Positions 37,971 through 51,600 of a stretch of 57,693 nucleotides of DNA are shown here, in pieces. The notes under the pieces were generated by a model, which worked only from the letters and a program-made list of their open reading frames with translations, was not told the origin of the DNA and ran no database searches. The stretch comes from Paramecium octaurelia (Eukaryota > Ciliophora > Oligohymenophorea > Peniculida > Parameciidae). The stretch lies in the NCBI GenBank assembly GCA_905182995.1, contig CAJJDP010000088.1, forward strand, positions 6,724-64,416, in the 5' to 3' direction. Made by a program: the position numbers and the translations under genes. Each line of letters begins with the position of its first letter. The stretch's first letter is position 1.

Positions 37971-39045
37971 ATGATGTTGCAAAGAATAGATAACAATCAA
38001 ATTTATCTAATTGATGAGAATAATAAATAGTATTTGTAATTTAAGCTTTGAGTAATAAAATTTATGATATAACCGATATAGTTATTAGAAAATACTATAT
38101 AAACTATTGAGCGATTATAAAAAGAATTCAAGAATGTATCATTTTATCCAAGTACAAGTATTAAGGATTATTATAAAGTGCTCTAATTCCAACTCCTCAA
38201 AAATGTTCAACCTATTATTTGTTCAAGTATTAACATTAATAGCACTCAAATAATTATATCTCCTTGAGAAGGTTTTTTATGAGTTTCAGAATCAATAGTT
38301 ATTCTATCGAAGGATAATGTTATTCACTTAATTTGATTTTAATTGAATCGAAGAATCATCATTTCCAAAACTCCAACAAAAATTAGATCAAATGAACTTT
38401 ACAATTATTCATATTTTGAAGATTATGCTAGAGTATTATTTCAAAGGAACGTTCACCGCATAATTGAAGCAACTATTTAACTAAATTATCCTAAAAACTT
38501 AAGTTAAAGGTTGAAATTAGTAAAGTTGTTTTTGAATTTGAAATAATCGATCTTTCTCATATAGATGATAAAATCCAATTAATTCTTTATTATACTATTT
38601 ATTTACTAATCAGTTCTGAACTTAACTGTAATTTGATAAGTATTTTTCATTATGCTCGATACTGATAATGACATCCATAATATATCTAATTCATTCGATT
38701 GATGGAAATCAATTAATTAATTTTAATACTTTATTATTTTAATAGGAAAAGCTACAAAGTAAAAATTCATGTGTACAAAAGGTATTCATATTACTCATGT
38801 AACCTAAGTAGGAGCATTTTGAAAGGTAATATCGAATACGTAATGATAATAAAGCTTCTGGTCAGTGGATCAATAAGTATACGACTAAAGCATTTATAAT
38901 CGAAATCTAGAGATTCTTTAATCCGTTCTCAATATTAAACTGTTCAAAAAAGCCTCAATATTTGATTATAAAATTTATTTATAATGTTACAGGTAAAAAA
39001 TCTTCAAATTTTAGATAATTTCCTTTCTTGTTACACACTTTCTGA
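37971..39045 (+). CDS. Hypothetical multi-exon gene
   Basis: Plus-strand protein-like segments run from ATG 37971 (MMLQRIDNNQIYLIDENN) to TGA 39043-39045 (HFERQYRIRNDNKASGQW, INKYTTKAFIIEIQRFF, then KKPQYLIIKFIYNVTGKK). They sit in different frames, so several introns are required that I could not place with confidence; in the middle more than one frame is open. I do not recognise a domain. The C-terminal exon (about 38760-39045) is the best supported part. Confidence 0.4.
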
Positions 39046-41750
39046 AACTAAGAAACTGAGAACTAGGAAAACAAAATCCTAAATTCTATTTATTAATAAA
39101 AATTGATTATCAATATATAAATTATTGTCTATGTTAATCCAAAATGTGATTAAGAATTTTTATTCTTCTACATCTTAATTTTAGGTTAAAAATAGTGTCA
39201 AAATATTGTTCATCTCTACAACATTTCCATTAAAAAGTGACCGCTTGGAGTTTTATTATTTTCTTATTTATGTGCAAGCTGTAATCTGAAATTTCTTTTT
39301 TTGGTTCTTTAAACATCATAATTTTTCAATATTCTATTTATTTAAAATAATTGATATTTCCTATTTAGAATGAATATCTTGATTGAATTTGATTTATTGA
39401 GGCCGAGATAATACTAATTATTAGAATTTGACTGTATTAATTAATTCTCAAATATTGAGGTTCTATATGTTAGGTTTGTATTAATATAATTTTGACTTTC
39501 AATTCAAATAATAAGAGCATTTTAATATAAATTTAATATAATTAATTTCTTGAGCAATCAATTTGTTTTTTAAACCAACTACATAGATTTATACAATTTA
39601 ACTCATACAAATTTGGTTTTTATATTATTCAGGATTATATTTAGAGGTATTCAGATGCATCAACAATTAAAGTTATTAAAATTTCTAGGGGGATTTGAAA
39701 ATATTAATTGAAAGAATAATAAGTTTTAATATTGTTGTAGATTTATAATGAGACTAAGCTTTAAAATAGTATGTTATTCTATGATACGAATGAAATGAAA
39801 TCATTGATATAGTTACCAGATACTACTTCAGAAAATCTTGTTAAATTTATCTGGAGCGCTTCTGATCTCAAGCTCAAATTATGAACTTCATGATCGGGAG
39901 TTGATGCATGAATCAAATCTAATTCTGCAGAATTCTATAATGTAAAATCTTTAAGAAGAACTGGATTGATTACAAGTTTTCAGTATATTTATGAGAAATT
40001 CAATGTAAATTATTATTTTACTTTCATCTTTAATTCATATAACAACCATTTTTATAATTCTATCAACTTCAAAGTCATTAAACTTTAGTCAAATTCTGAC
40101 TAAAATTTTAATGATTGTTTATTTTTATTAAATATGGATTTAAACTATGTTTGATAGAATATGAATTAAATAAATTGCATAGAAAAAAACTCATTATATA
40201 TTATTATCAGCATGATTGCTAAACGAGAAATACTATTTCTGGTTCAAGATATTGATAACAAAATATTTTGAGAATGCAATTGAGACACTCTATAAAATAG
40301 GAAGACTTATATCATATAAAATAATCATTCTTATTTTTATAGGTGAAGTTTGCAATTATTATATTTAAGTATATGGTATAATTTTATTAAATACGATAAA
40401 TACCAAGTATCAAGTTTGATTATTGTATTTAATCATGCTCCTTCCTCTTAAAACTTTACTATAATCTCAAGGTGATTATTAACTCTTTAAACAAAATTTT
40501 AATTTGTTTGTCCACTTAAGCTTTGATGAGAGTTTAATAAAATAGAATGAAAACCTTTAGAAACAGAAAACTAAGGCAACTTTGAAAATAAATCAATCTT
40601 CAGAACGTTCGTAAATGTAAATTTCAAATCTTACAAGGCTATCTTCTTGTTAAAGTCCTATTATGATTATTATAATTTTACCATTATGATAAATTTGTCT
40701 AAACTTGGAAATATAAACTTAATTCTTTCATACTCCTAATTCATAAAAAAAAAGAAACATTGTTTAAAAAATTTTATATTTCTAATATTTCTATTAAAAT
40801 AGTTCTAATAGAATTAGGTTTTATGTTAGTTGTTATAGAAACTAGAAAAATGTAATTTAATTTTTCTCATTTTTTCCATTGGAAAACTTAATTAAAATGA
40901 TATATATATTTCATTCTAATTATATATTGATTGATTAGAGTATTATTTTATTGCATATAAGAATAAGTTCTATAAATTTGGATAAAAAATATTATAATAT
41001 TGTTCAATTAATATCATAGCAGTAATCTTCTATATATGTGTAATATGGAATTAATTTATCATTAAGAGTATAGAATCCTTAAAGTTAAATAAAAATAACA
41101 TTTCTTAATCTTCAGCAAATAGTTATTCTTATTTTTTTCAGTAAAATCATAATTTAAAGCCTTAGTTTGGTCGTAATCTATTTAACCTCCTAAGTAGGAA
41201 TGAGAAAAGGCTCATTTCATGTTGTTTAATCAATAGTGATGATTTATGTTACCTTGAAAAAGTTAGCAACTTGAAAGTATAATTAGAATTTGAGTTTAAG
41301 GAATTAACAAAAGTAAATTAACCTTTGTTCATCATTTTATCATCTAATTGGTTACATGAGAAAATAAAACTTGTATATTATAGATTCAAATATCTTTGAA
41401 GATTTATCATTTTAATTTCTAATTCCCTAATTAACCTCATTCAATCTTCATAATAATCATACATATATCTTTGTCTCAAAATATCCTTATAAATAGTGGA
41501 ATTTTCAATTTAGGAAATTAAAGGTATGAGATTAATTAATTTGGAATGATTCAGAACTTTATTAAGATAGTAGGAATAGCTAAATATTTAATTTTACTAT
41601 TTTCTTCTTCTTCCAAAAAGAAAATTTAATTTAACCATGATTATCAATGTTCTTAAATGAATCATCTTTTTTTTACTATTCCAAGAATTATATGTTTGAG
41701 AATTGTTTCCTATTTATAAATTAATTATATAAGTATGTAATAATAATAAA
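39046..41750. other. Long stretch without a supported gene
   Basis: AT-rich. A few short protein-like pieces appear on the plus strand (for example PDTTSENLVKFIWSASD near 39820), but all frames are broken by TGA and I could not join them. Either decayed gene remains or intergenic DNA. Confidence 0.35.
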
Positions 41751-42769
41751 ATGGAAGATATTAAGGAAAATTTTGTTATGAGTTACTATCAGAATTTACA
41801 ATCCATCAAAAATAGGCATGCAATGCTATTACTTTCAATCAAAATAAATAATTAATCTTAGTCTGTTTGGATAAAAATATTAAAGTTTATCAATTTCATG
41901 ATGGATATCTAAAATTAATATAAATACTATCAAAAAGTCTATATACTAACACAGTCCTGAGTTTTTTTAATAACCATAGAAAGTCTTAATTTTTATCAGG
42001 TTCATGCGATAGTTTTATAAAAGTTAGATCAATAACATAATTAAGAAATCAAAAGTACATTCAGAAGTTGGATTCACACAAGAGAGGCATTTGTTGTTTA
42101 GCTATCAGTTAGGATTAAAATATGTTTTTATCTGGCTGTGTTGATTAAACAATTAAACTATGGAGTTTCTTCTAATAAAACTAACTTAGTTGCCAATGGT
42201 CCTGTTAACAGACTATTACAGATCATACTAATGATGTCTATACTTTAGATATTAATTCAAAATAAAACAAAGCAGTATCATGTGGATACGATGATACTAT
42301 ATTAATTATGGAAATAATAAAGGAAATGGACACTTATTAGTTAATTTTGAAATAAAAGATTAAATTAATAAACTTTGGTTTTAGAATCCTATTCATAAAT
42401 GATTCAGATTTCATTTTTCAAACCTATTGTGGAAAATTTCTTTAATTGTTTCAATAAGATTAAAATGAAAAATACGTCCTAACATAATCACTACCTGTTT
42501 AGTGTAAAAGCTAGTCTTGTAATATATTTTTCTAGCCCTAATTTATAAAGTCAAAAGGTTTTGTTGTCTGTAAAAATAGTTAAAACCTTAATTTTGTTTA
42601 TCATAATCCCATAAATAATGAGCTTGTATTATTATATTCTATTACATTTGATAATTATGAATAGTATGGATCTTTAAGTGAGGATGGCGAATATATAATC
42701 ACTTGGAATTAGAAATTAGAACAAATAGAAATAAGAAAGTATAGATTAATTGATGACAAAAATAATTGA
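41751..42769 (+). CDS. WD40-repeat protein, about 325 aa
   Basis: ATG 41751 with one candidate intron (41775-41815, 41 nt) joins MEDIKENF to ACNAITFNQNKQ and runs in one frame to TGA 42767-42769. WD40 blades are visible as repeats ending in a hydrophobic-Lys-hydrophobic strand after a GxxD/SxxxDxTIK turn: LVCLDKNIKVY, FLSGSCDSFIKV, FLSGCVDQTIKLW, AVSCGYDDTILIM, with HKRGICCLAIS and HTNDVYTLDI as the strands that open the next blades. WD40 proteins fold into beta-propellers and act as binding scaffolds. The C-terminal third has weaker blades, enough for one propeller. The first eight codons depend on the intron call. Confidence 0.75.
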
Positions 42770-44893
42770 TTTTAATTATTAATATATAAATAAATTTATA
42801 ATATAAGTAAGGTATTAGATATAATTGGTTGAAATTGAATTTGCAATATTTAGAATCTTACTCAAATTACATTGTGTTACTTTGAAATAATAAAGATAGT
42901 GTATAACATAAACCATAATATGATTAATTTATTTTTTAAACATTAGCTTTTATTTTATTTTGATTTTGACCTAAAAAATTTAATGTTTCTTATTTTTTTT
43001 ACCTATTAATTGAACATAATCTATATCATAGAATCTCTATTATCAAATTTCATTAGATTATATGTCATTACAATTCATATATGATGAAATACTCCACCTT
43101 ATTACATATGGAGATCAGTAGAGCAGGAAACTATAATAATAGTTTTTTAGTGTAAACAATTTAAGCATACTGATCTGATATAATATTAAAGTAGATTTTG
43201 ATTATGCATTTTATCAGAGATTATATTTATATAATGCTATAACACTTCATTACTCTAGTATTTAAAATGAATTTTAATATTACTTTCTATCTAATTAAAC
43301 TTATTTTAATGTAGATTTCTAAATTATAGATATACATTTGTTATTAAAGATTATGTCTTAATCTATTTAATTATGCAACATTTATTTCTAGACTTGATGA
43401 AAAAGTGTAAACTTAACATTATATTTGGTTCTTCATTGATATAAGAAAATAATTGATAAATATTGTTAAATATCTTTTTATTGAATTGAAAAATTATCTG
43501 AGGTCGATTTTCTTTAAAAAGCACAATTGCAATTTAGCATCATAATCGTATCAAACAAACAGAATTTGATAATAGACCTTATAAAAGTTAATACTATATT
43601 CTACAATATTTTATTTATCTAACCTCTAAATAATTAAAGTTTTTCAATTACTATAATCCTAAATATTACAAGTCACTTGAAAAATATATAATCTTTCTTA
43701 GAATACTTTAAGAATTGGAATATTTTTTAAATCTTAAATTGTCTGAGATTTTAAATCCAGATTTATAACTGTATTAATGCGTGTATACTTTCACAAAAAG
43801 AAAACAAAAGATTCATTTCTATAAAACGTATTTTAATATAACCGTAAATCTATTATAGTAATATTTTGGATTTTTTTATTTATTATAATAAATGTTTAAT
43901 TTTGGATTCTTCAAATGATATATGTGCAGTCAAGATCATAATTAACTTATTGTAATTTTTTCAAGATCATTCAAAGTAAAAGGCAATAAGACATTGTCAT
44001 AAATGTTTAATTGACATGAAACAAATTTAATATATAAAGAACTTAATCTTAATAGAAGATGCAAGAAGTACCTTTAAGAAACAAATGCTAGAATATTAAA
44101 AGAAAGAGAGCCATTTAAAAAATAAAGCTAAGGAATATTAAATGATATTAATCATTTCGTGAGGCAGCAACAAAAGATGAAATACAATCCAAAACATGTC
44201 AGTGTAAAATTAAGGCTATATTTTATGCTTCATAGCTAATTAAATCTTTACATTTAACCTTACTAAATAAATATCTACAATTAAATACTGCAAGTAATAA
44301 TTTATGAAATTCAACAAAAGGTGAGTATTAAGTCTGATTTGGGTTGTTTATAGTTTTACCTTAAAAATTTATGAAAGAGAAATAAGTTGTTTTAAATAAA
44401 AATGTATAAATATCAATTTAATTCTATTTCATAGTTTTGGTTAATTCAAACAGAACAGTCTATTTAAATAAGGATTGATGTGGATTATTTGGTACTATTT
44501 CAAACGATGGAAGATATTTAGCAACATATGAAAGTGATAGTATAAATGGAGAAAATGATTTTTGTAGTTATTTTAGTTGTCTTACTATTTGTTTGAAAAG
44601 CTTTGACCAATGGTTTAAGAATTGCAGTGGAGGAGCCGAAAACCTTCTGAGACTAGAGTCTTGTAGGAAAATGCAAAATTGATTCTAGTGGGAACTTAAA
44701 AACAAAAGAATCTTTAGAAAAAAATCTAGATTTCAACGAGAAATCTATAAATGAGATCATAAGAGGGAAATAATGAAGTGAAGAATGGGAATTATGAACT
44801 GAGACATAGATTATTTTGCAAGAAGAGGAAACGAAAATACCTAATGATAGAGATACTAAATAAGAGGAAGGGATTGAAAAGATTTGGAAACTG
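42770..44893. other. Gene-poor flank left of the gap, one weak coding-like segment
   Basis: Mostly AT-rich with broken frames. A short plus-strand frame at 44487-44681 (CGLFGTISNDGRYLATYE and on to TGA) reads like protein, possibly a fragment of a beta-propeller gene. An ATG near 44058 opens only a 29-codon Lys/Arg-rich frame. No full gene can be supported before the N run. Confidence 0.3.
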
Positions 44894-44961
44894 NNNNNNN
44901 NNNNNNNNNNNNNNNNNNNNNNNNNNNNNNNNNNNNNNNNNNNNNNNNNNNNNNNNNNNNN
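44894..44961. other. Assembly gap (68 N)
   Basis: A run of 68 N directly before the telomeric repeats. It is a scaffold join between a left contig and a contig that begins with a telomere. Confidence 0.95.
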
Positions 44962-45010
44962 CCCAAACCCAAACCCAAACCCAACCCCAAACCCAAACCC
45001 AACCCCAAAA
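44962..45010 (-). repeat. Paramecium-type telomere repeats (C-strand at left)
   Basis: Forty-nine bases of CCCAAA units with CCCCAA variants (two in this stretch). A random mix of G3T3 and G4T2 is characteristic of Paramecium telomerase. With the C-rich strand reading 5' to 3' into unique sequence, this is a left chromosome end: the chromosome extends to the right from here. The array lies inside the window, so the scaffold joins an end-capped contig to more sequence. Confidence 0.9.
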
Positions 45011-45667
45011 GTGTGAATTCATTGTCGTTCGACATATTTTAGTATTCTATACCTTCAATACTCTTTAAGTTGAAATCTCAGCACACAATAATCATTTGAT
45101 TATTTTTTCCCTTGGCAATTAGCTTAAAAAGAAATTACAACACAATTGAGATATTTGAGATAGCAAGTAATTATAATTTTAATTTATAGATTTTTTATTT
45201 TATCTAAGAAATTTAGTAAATAGTATAGATCGAATTTTCTTCATTTAAGTAGCTAATTCTATTGCGAAAATCTAAAGGCATCATCTAAAATGTTGGATAG
45301 ATTTAATTAGGAATCGATATTTAAATCAACGTTATCTTATTTGTTAATATATATACATTTCACTAATCGATTTAATTAAGTATCCCTTTAATGTAATTAT
45401 TACTAAATCAGCTTGAGCAGTAAATACATAATTTTTGATTAACACCTGAAGTCAAAAAAGTTCAATTAAAGTAATAGTGACTGCTGATTTGATCATCATT
45501 TGCTGAAAAGGATTTTAAATTTTATAAACTTAAGAAATTCTAATAAATTTAAGTTTAGTAAAATTAAAATTATGATTCTTTATATTTTAGAAATAGCTGT
45601 CAAAAGCTACCAATTGATGAAAAATTTGAAGAACTAAATTTATATACCAAACTTAAATGATAATTAT
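45011..45667. other. Subtelomeric spacer
   Basis: About 650 bases between the telomere and the 3' end of the MORN-like gene. I see no supported gene or repeat. Confidence 0.5.
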
Positions 45668-48600
45668 TCAAATTTCATAATTGATTTCTTCTTTAATGGT
45701 ATTTTCTGAGATATCCTTTTCAACCCATTTGCCAACCTTTTTATCATTTTTATAATTGCCATAATAGGTTATTTAATTAAAAATTGAAAATTCATTGCTT
45801 AATTCAATCCATTTACCTATCTTAATTGAAGGTTTTTAATATGATCCACCACCACTAAAATATTATAATTATAACAATTTACATAGTTTCATATTTAGAG
45901 TATTCATACACATTCTTGAATTTGATGTCCCATTTACCAACTTTTTTCCCATTTTAATAATCACCTCTATAAATGACTTAGGAATTGAAAGTAAATTCAT
46001 TAATCAATTCAATCCATGTTCCAATTTTAATAGAATCATCTTTATCATAACTTCCACCACCTCTATAATTATTTTTATATTATCAACAATATATATTACA
46101 TATCTTCAATTTAGTCTGTCTATTATAAGGATGTAATCCATCTGCCAACTTTTTTGCCTCTTTTGTATTCACCATGGAATAGAATTTAAAAATTATTTTG
46201 AGAGAATTCATCTAATTCAATCCAGTTTCCAACCTTAACCTAACCATCATTTTCATCATATGATCCACCACCACTAAAATTATTATATTAATTTTAACAT
46301 CTCTTTTTATTCGCATGCAATGTTCCATTTCCCAACTTTTTTTCCTTCTTTATATTTACCTTGATAAGTTACTTTAGAATTTAAAGTAAATCTTTAACTT
46401 AACTCAATCCATATTGCTGTTTTAAGGTTGTTGCCTATTTCGCAATATAATCCTCCTCCACTTTTTGAGTAAAATTTAATTAAAATTTTACATTTTTTTA
46501 TCCCAAGCATAAATATTCCATTATCCAACTTTATAACCATTCAAATACACACCCTTATGAACGATTTGAGAATCAAATGCAAACCCTTCCCTTAGCTCAA
46601 CCCATTCTCCTATTTTATGGTTGTTGCCTGCTTGATTATATAATCCTCCTCCACTTTAAGAGTATATAGTGATGAAAATATACATTTTTTTATCCCAGGC
46701 ATAAATATTCCATTGTCCAACTTTATAACCATCCAAATACTCCCCCTTATAAGTTACTTGATAATCAAATTTAAACCCTTCACCTAGCTCTATCCATTTT
46801 CCTATTTTTCGGTTGTTGCCTGCTTGATTATACAATCCTCCTTCGCTTTTAGGGTAATTATTGATGAAAATTTACATTTTTTTATTCCAAGCATAAATAT
46901 TCCATTGTCCAACTTTATAACCATTCAAATACTCACCCTAATAAATAACTTGGTAATCAGATTTAAACCCTTCACTTAACTCAATCCAATTTCCTATTTT
47001 ACGGTTATTTCCTGCTTGATTATATAGCCCTCCTCCACTTTTAGAGTAAATATTGATGAAAATATACATTTTTTTATCCCAGGCATAAATATTCCATTGT
47101 CCAACTTTATAACCATTCAAATACTCACCCTAATAAGTAACTTGGCAATCAGATCTAAACCCTTCACCTAGCTCAATCCATCTTCCTATTTTACGGTTGT
47201 TGCCTATTTCGCTATATAATCCTCCTCCACTTTTAGAGTAAAAATTTGATTAAAATTTTACATTTTTTTATTACAGGCATAAATATTCCATTGTCCAACT
47301 TTATAACCATCCAAATACTCACCCTAGTAAGTAACTTGATAATCAGATTTAAACCCTTCACTTAACTCAATCCAATTTCCTATTTTACGGTTATTTCCTG
47401 CTTGATTATATAGCCCTCCTCCACTTTTAGAGTAAATATTGATGAAAATATACATTTTTTTATTCCAATCATAAATATTCCAAAGTCCAACTTTTTTACC
47501 TCCCATATACTCGCCCTCAATAATGTATTTAGAATTGTTTTTAACAATATCTTACAATTCAATACAAAATTGAAATTCAATACTTAATTTTTCTACATCA
47601 TATTATTCGAAACCATTATTATGATTGCAATTTTATGTATATAAGGTTACAGATTAGTTTTCATTATAATTATTATAAGATGTCTTCCATTTCCCATGTT
47701 TTTTACCTTTTAAATATCCACCCGAATAGGAAATCCAAGCATCCTTCTAAAATTTACTTTTTATCTCAATCCAATAACCGTTTTTAGTGTCTTATAATTT
47801 TTTCTAATCGCTTTTTTTGTAGAAAATATCCCATTAACCAATATTTAAACCATCTTTATATTGTCCATTATAAATAATTTAGGGATTGCAAATAAACCTT
47901 TCGTTTATCTCTACCCAATTCCCTATCTTTATTTGCTCCATTTAGTTATCATATTATCCACCGCCGCTAAATATAGTATTAAATTTTAACATAGATTAGA
48001 AGTATATTTCATAAGGATTTTTATACTTAATTTCCCATTTGCCAACTTTTTATCCTTATTAATAATTGCCATCATAAATTATTTAGAAATTCCATTTAAA
48101 TCTATCACTTAGCTCTATCCAATTTCCAATCTTTATTTCATTAATTTAATCATCATAATACCCACCTCCACTAAATATAATATTAAATTTTAACATTTAA
48201 GAGAATTGTATTTCATACGGACTTTTATATTTAATTTCCCATTTACCAACCTTTAATCCATTTTAAAAGTTGCCATTATAAATAATTTAAGAATTATGTT
48301 TAAATCTTTCACTCAGTTCAATCCAATTGCCTATCTTTACTTGATCAAAGCCTTCTTCATATGATCCACCACCACTAAAAATGATAGTATTAAAGTTTAA
48401 CATTGTTTCAAATTCTTTTTCGTCAGTTTATTTATATTTAATTTTCCATTTACCTACTTTTATCCATTTTAATAGTTGCCATTATAAATGATTTAAGAAT
48501 TCCATTTAAATCTTTCACTCAGTTCAATCCAATTGCCTATCTTAACTTGATCAAAGCCTTCTTCATATGATCCACCACCACTAAAAATGATATTATTAAA

Positions 48601-51600
48601 GTTTAACATTGTTTCAAATTCTTTTTCGTCAGTTTATTTATACTAAATTTCCCATTTACCAACTTTTTATCCGTTTTAATAGTTGCCATTATAAATGATT
48701 TAAGAATTCCATTTAAATCTTTCACTCAGTTCAACCCAATTACCTATCTTGACTTTATCAAGGTTTAAATCATATGATCCACCACCACTTAATAGATAGA
48801 AATATATTTTAACATTAATTCAAATTATTTCGATTCAGGTTATTAATACTTAATTTCCCATTTACCTACTTTTTATCCATTTTAATAGTTGCCATTATAA
48901 ATGATTTAAGAATTCCATTTAAATCTTTCACTCAGTTCAATCCAATTACCTTTCTTAACTTTATCAAAGTTTTCTTCATATGATCCACCTCCGCTAAAAA
49001 TAGATAGAAATATAATTTAACATTTCTTCAAAGTATTATGATTAAGGGTATTTATACATAATATCCCATTTACCAGCTTTTTATCCATTTTAATAGTTGC
49101 CATTATAAATAATTTAAGAATTCCATTTAAATCTTTCACTCAGTTCAACCCAATTACCTATCTTGACGTTATCAAGGCTTAAATCATATGATCCACCACC
49201 ACTAAATAAATATAAATATATTTTAACATTATTTCAAATTATTTCGATTCAAGTTATTTATACTTAATATCCCATCTACCTACTTTTTATCCATTTTAAT
49301 AGTTGCCATTATAAATGATTTAGGAATTCAATTTAAATCTTTCACTCAGTTCAATCCAATTGCCTATCTTTACTTTATCAAAGCCATCTTCATATGATCC
49401 ACCACCGCTAAAAAAGATAGTATTTAAGTTTAACATTGTTTCAAATTCTTATTCGTTAGTTTATTTATATTTAATTTCCCATCTACCAACTTTTTATCCA
49501 TTTTCATAGTTGCCTTTATAAATAATTTAAGAATTCCATTAAAATCTCTCGTTCAATTCTATCCAATTACCAATTTTTACTTAGCATACCTCACTTTCAT
49601 ATAATCCACCACCACTTCAACAATCATATTTAAAAAATGTTACATTAATTTCAATTTTTTCCATAAATTCTGCTTATATTGAGTATCCCATTTGCCAGAT
49701 TTAAGTCCATTCACATATTCACCACTAAAAAAGATGAAGGAAGTCTGATTAAATTTTTTACTCAATTCAATTCATTTACCTACTTTTATTCCAATTTCAT
49801 AATCATATATTCCGCCACCACTATGAAATAGATAATGTTGATATTATACATTATTTAAAATTCCTTCCATTAACCTTACTTATACTTTATATCCCATATC
49901 CCAACTTTTTGACCATTGAAATATTTGCCATCCAAAATGATTTAGGAATCATTTTTAAAACTATTACTTAATTCTATCCATGCACCCTACTTGATGCCAC
50001 CAATATCATTATCATATGGTCCACCACCACTAAAAAGGTATGATTAATTAATAATTATACATTAATTAAAATTCTTTCCATTAATCTTATTTATACTTAA
50101 TATCCCATCTACCAGATTTGAGTCCATTTACATATTCACCGCACAATATGACTTAGGAATCATTTTTAAAACTATCATTTAATTCTATCCATGCGCCTTA
50201 CTTGATGCCACCAATTTCATTACCATATGATCCTCCACCACTAAAAAGGCATGATTTATTAATAATTTACATAATTTAAAATTCCTTCCATTAATCTTAT
50301 TTATACTTAATATCCCATCTACCAGCTTTGATTCCATTTACATATTCACCACACAAAATGACTTAGGAATTGTTTTTAAAACTATCATTTAATTCTATCC
50401 ATGCGCCTTATTTGATTTCGCCAATTCCATAATCGTATGACCCTCCACCACTAAATAGATATAATTTATTAATAATTTACATAAATTTAAATTCTTTCCA
50501 TTAATCTTATTTCAACTTAATATCCCATCTACCAGCTTTGAGTCCATTTACATATTCACCACAAAATATGATTTAGGAATTGTTTTTAAAACTATCATTT
50601 AATTCTATCCATGCACCTTTCTTGATTTCATCAATTTCATTCTCGTATTATCCTCCACCACTAAAAGGCATGATGTATTAATAATTATACATTAATTAAA
50701 ATTCTTTCCACTAATCTTATTTATATTTAATATCCCATTAACCAGATTTGAGTCCATTTACATATTCACCGCACAATATGACTTAGGAATTGTTTTTAAA
50801 TCTATCATTTAATTCTATCCATGCACCCTACTTGATGCCACCAATTTCATTATCATATGATCCTCCTCCACTATAAAGGTATGATTTATTAATAATTTTA
50901 CATTAATTTAAATTCTTTCCATTAATCTTATTTATACTTAATGTCCCATCTACCAGCTTTGAGTCCATTTACATATTCACCGCACAATATGACTTAGGAA
51001 TCATTTTTAAAACTATCATTTAATTCTATCCATGCGCCTTACTTGATTTCACCAATTTCATTACCATATGATCCTCCTCCACTAAAAAGGTATGATTTGT
51101 TAATAATTTACATTATTTTAAATTCTTTCCTTTAATCTTATTTATATTTTATATCCCATCTACCAGCTTTGAGTCCATTTATATATTCACCACACAAAAT
51201 GACTTAGCAATCTTTTTTAAAATTTTCACTCAATTCTACCCATTTACCTACTTTTATATCACCATTTTCGGTATCATATAATCCCCCAGCACTTAAGAAA
51301 TATTATTGATTAGCTTTTACATTTAATAAAATTCCTATAAACCTATTTACCTAGACAAAATATCCCATCTCCCAAATTTTTTGCCATTTTAGTATTCCCC
51401 ACAAATAACAATTTAGTTATCCTGTTTGAAATTTTCATTTAATTCTATCCATTTACCAAATTTTTTTTCCTCATTTCCGTTATCATATGAACCTCCTCCA
51501 CTACAACTGTATTTATTATCTTTTACATTTAATAAAATTCCTTCCAATCGTTTTACTTAGACAAAATATCCCATCTCCCAAATTTTTTGCCATTTTAATT

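Noticed and set aside
37971..38700. A single continuous frame for the 5' part of the hypothetical gene
   Set aside because: More than one frame is free of TGA over long stretches, so openness alone cannot decide and I did not fix the exons.
44778..45068. Opposing ORFs with runs of X and Gln-Thr/Trp-Val repeats
   Set aside because: They run through 68 N and translate telomere repeats, so they are not proteins.
46938..47580. 60-66-aa minus-strand ORFs in the MORN-like region
   Set aside because: They include unspliced introns (the segment after KKM) or wrong frames. The spliced reading gives the repeat unit.
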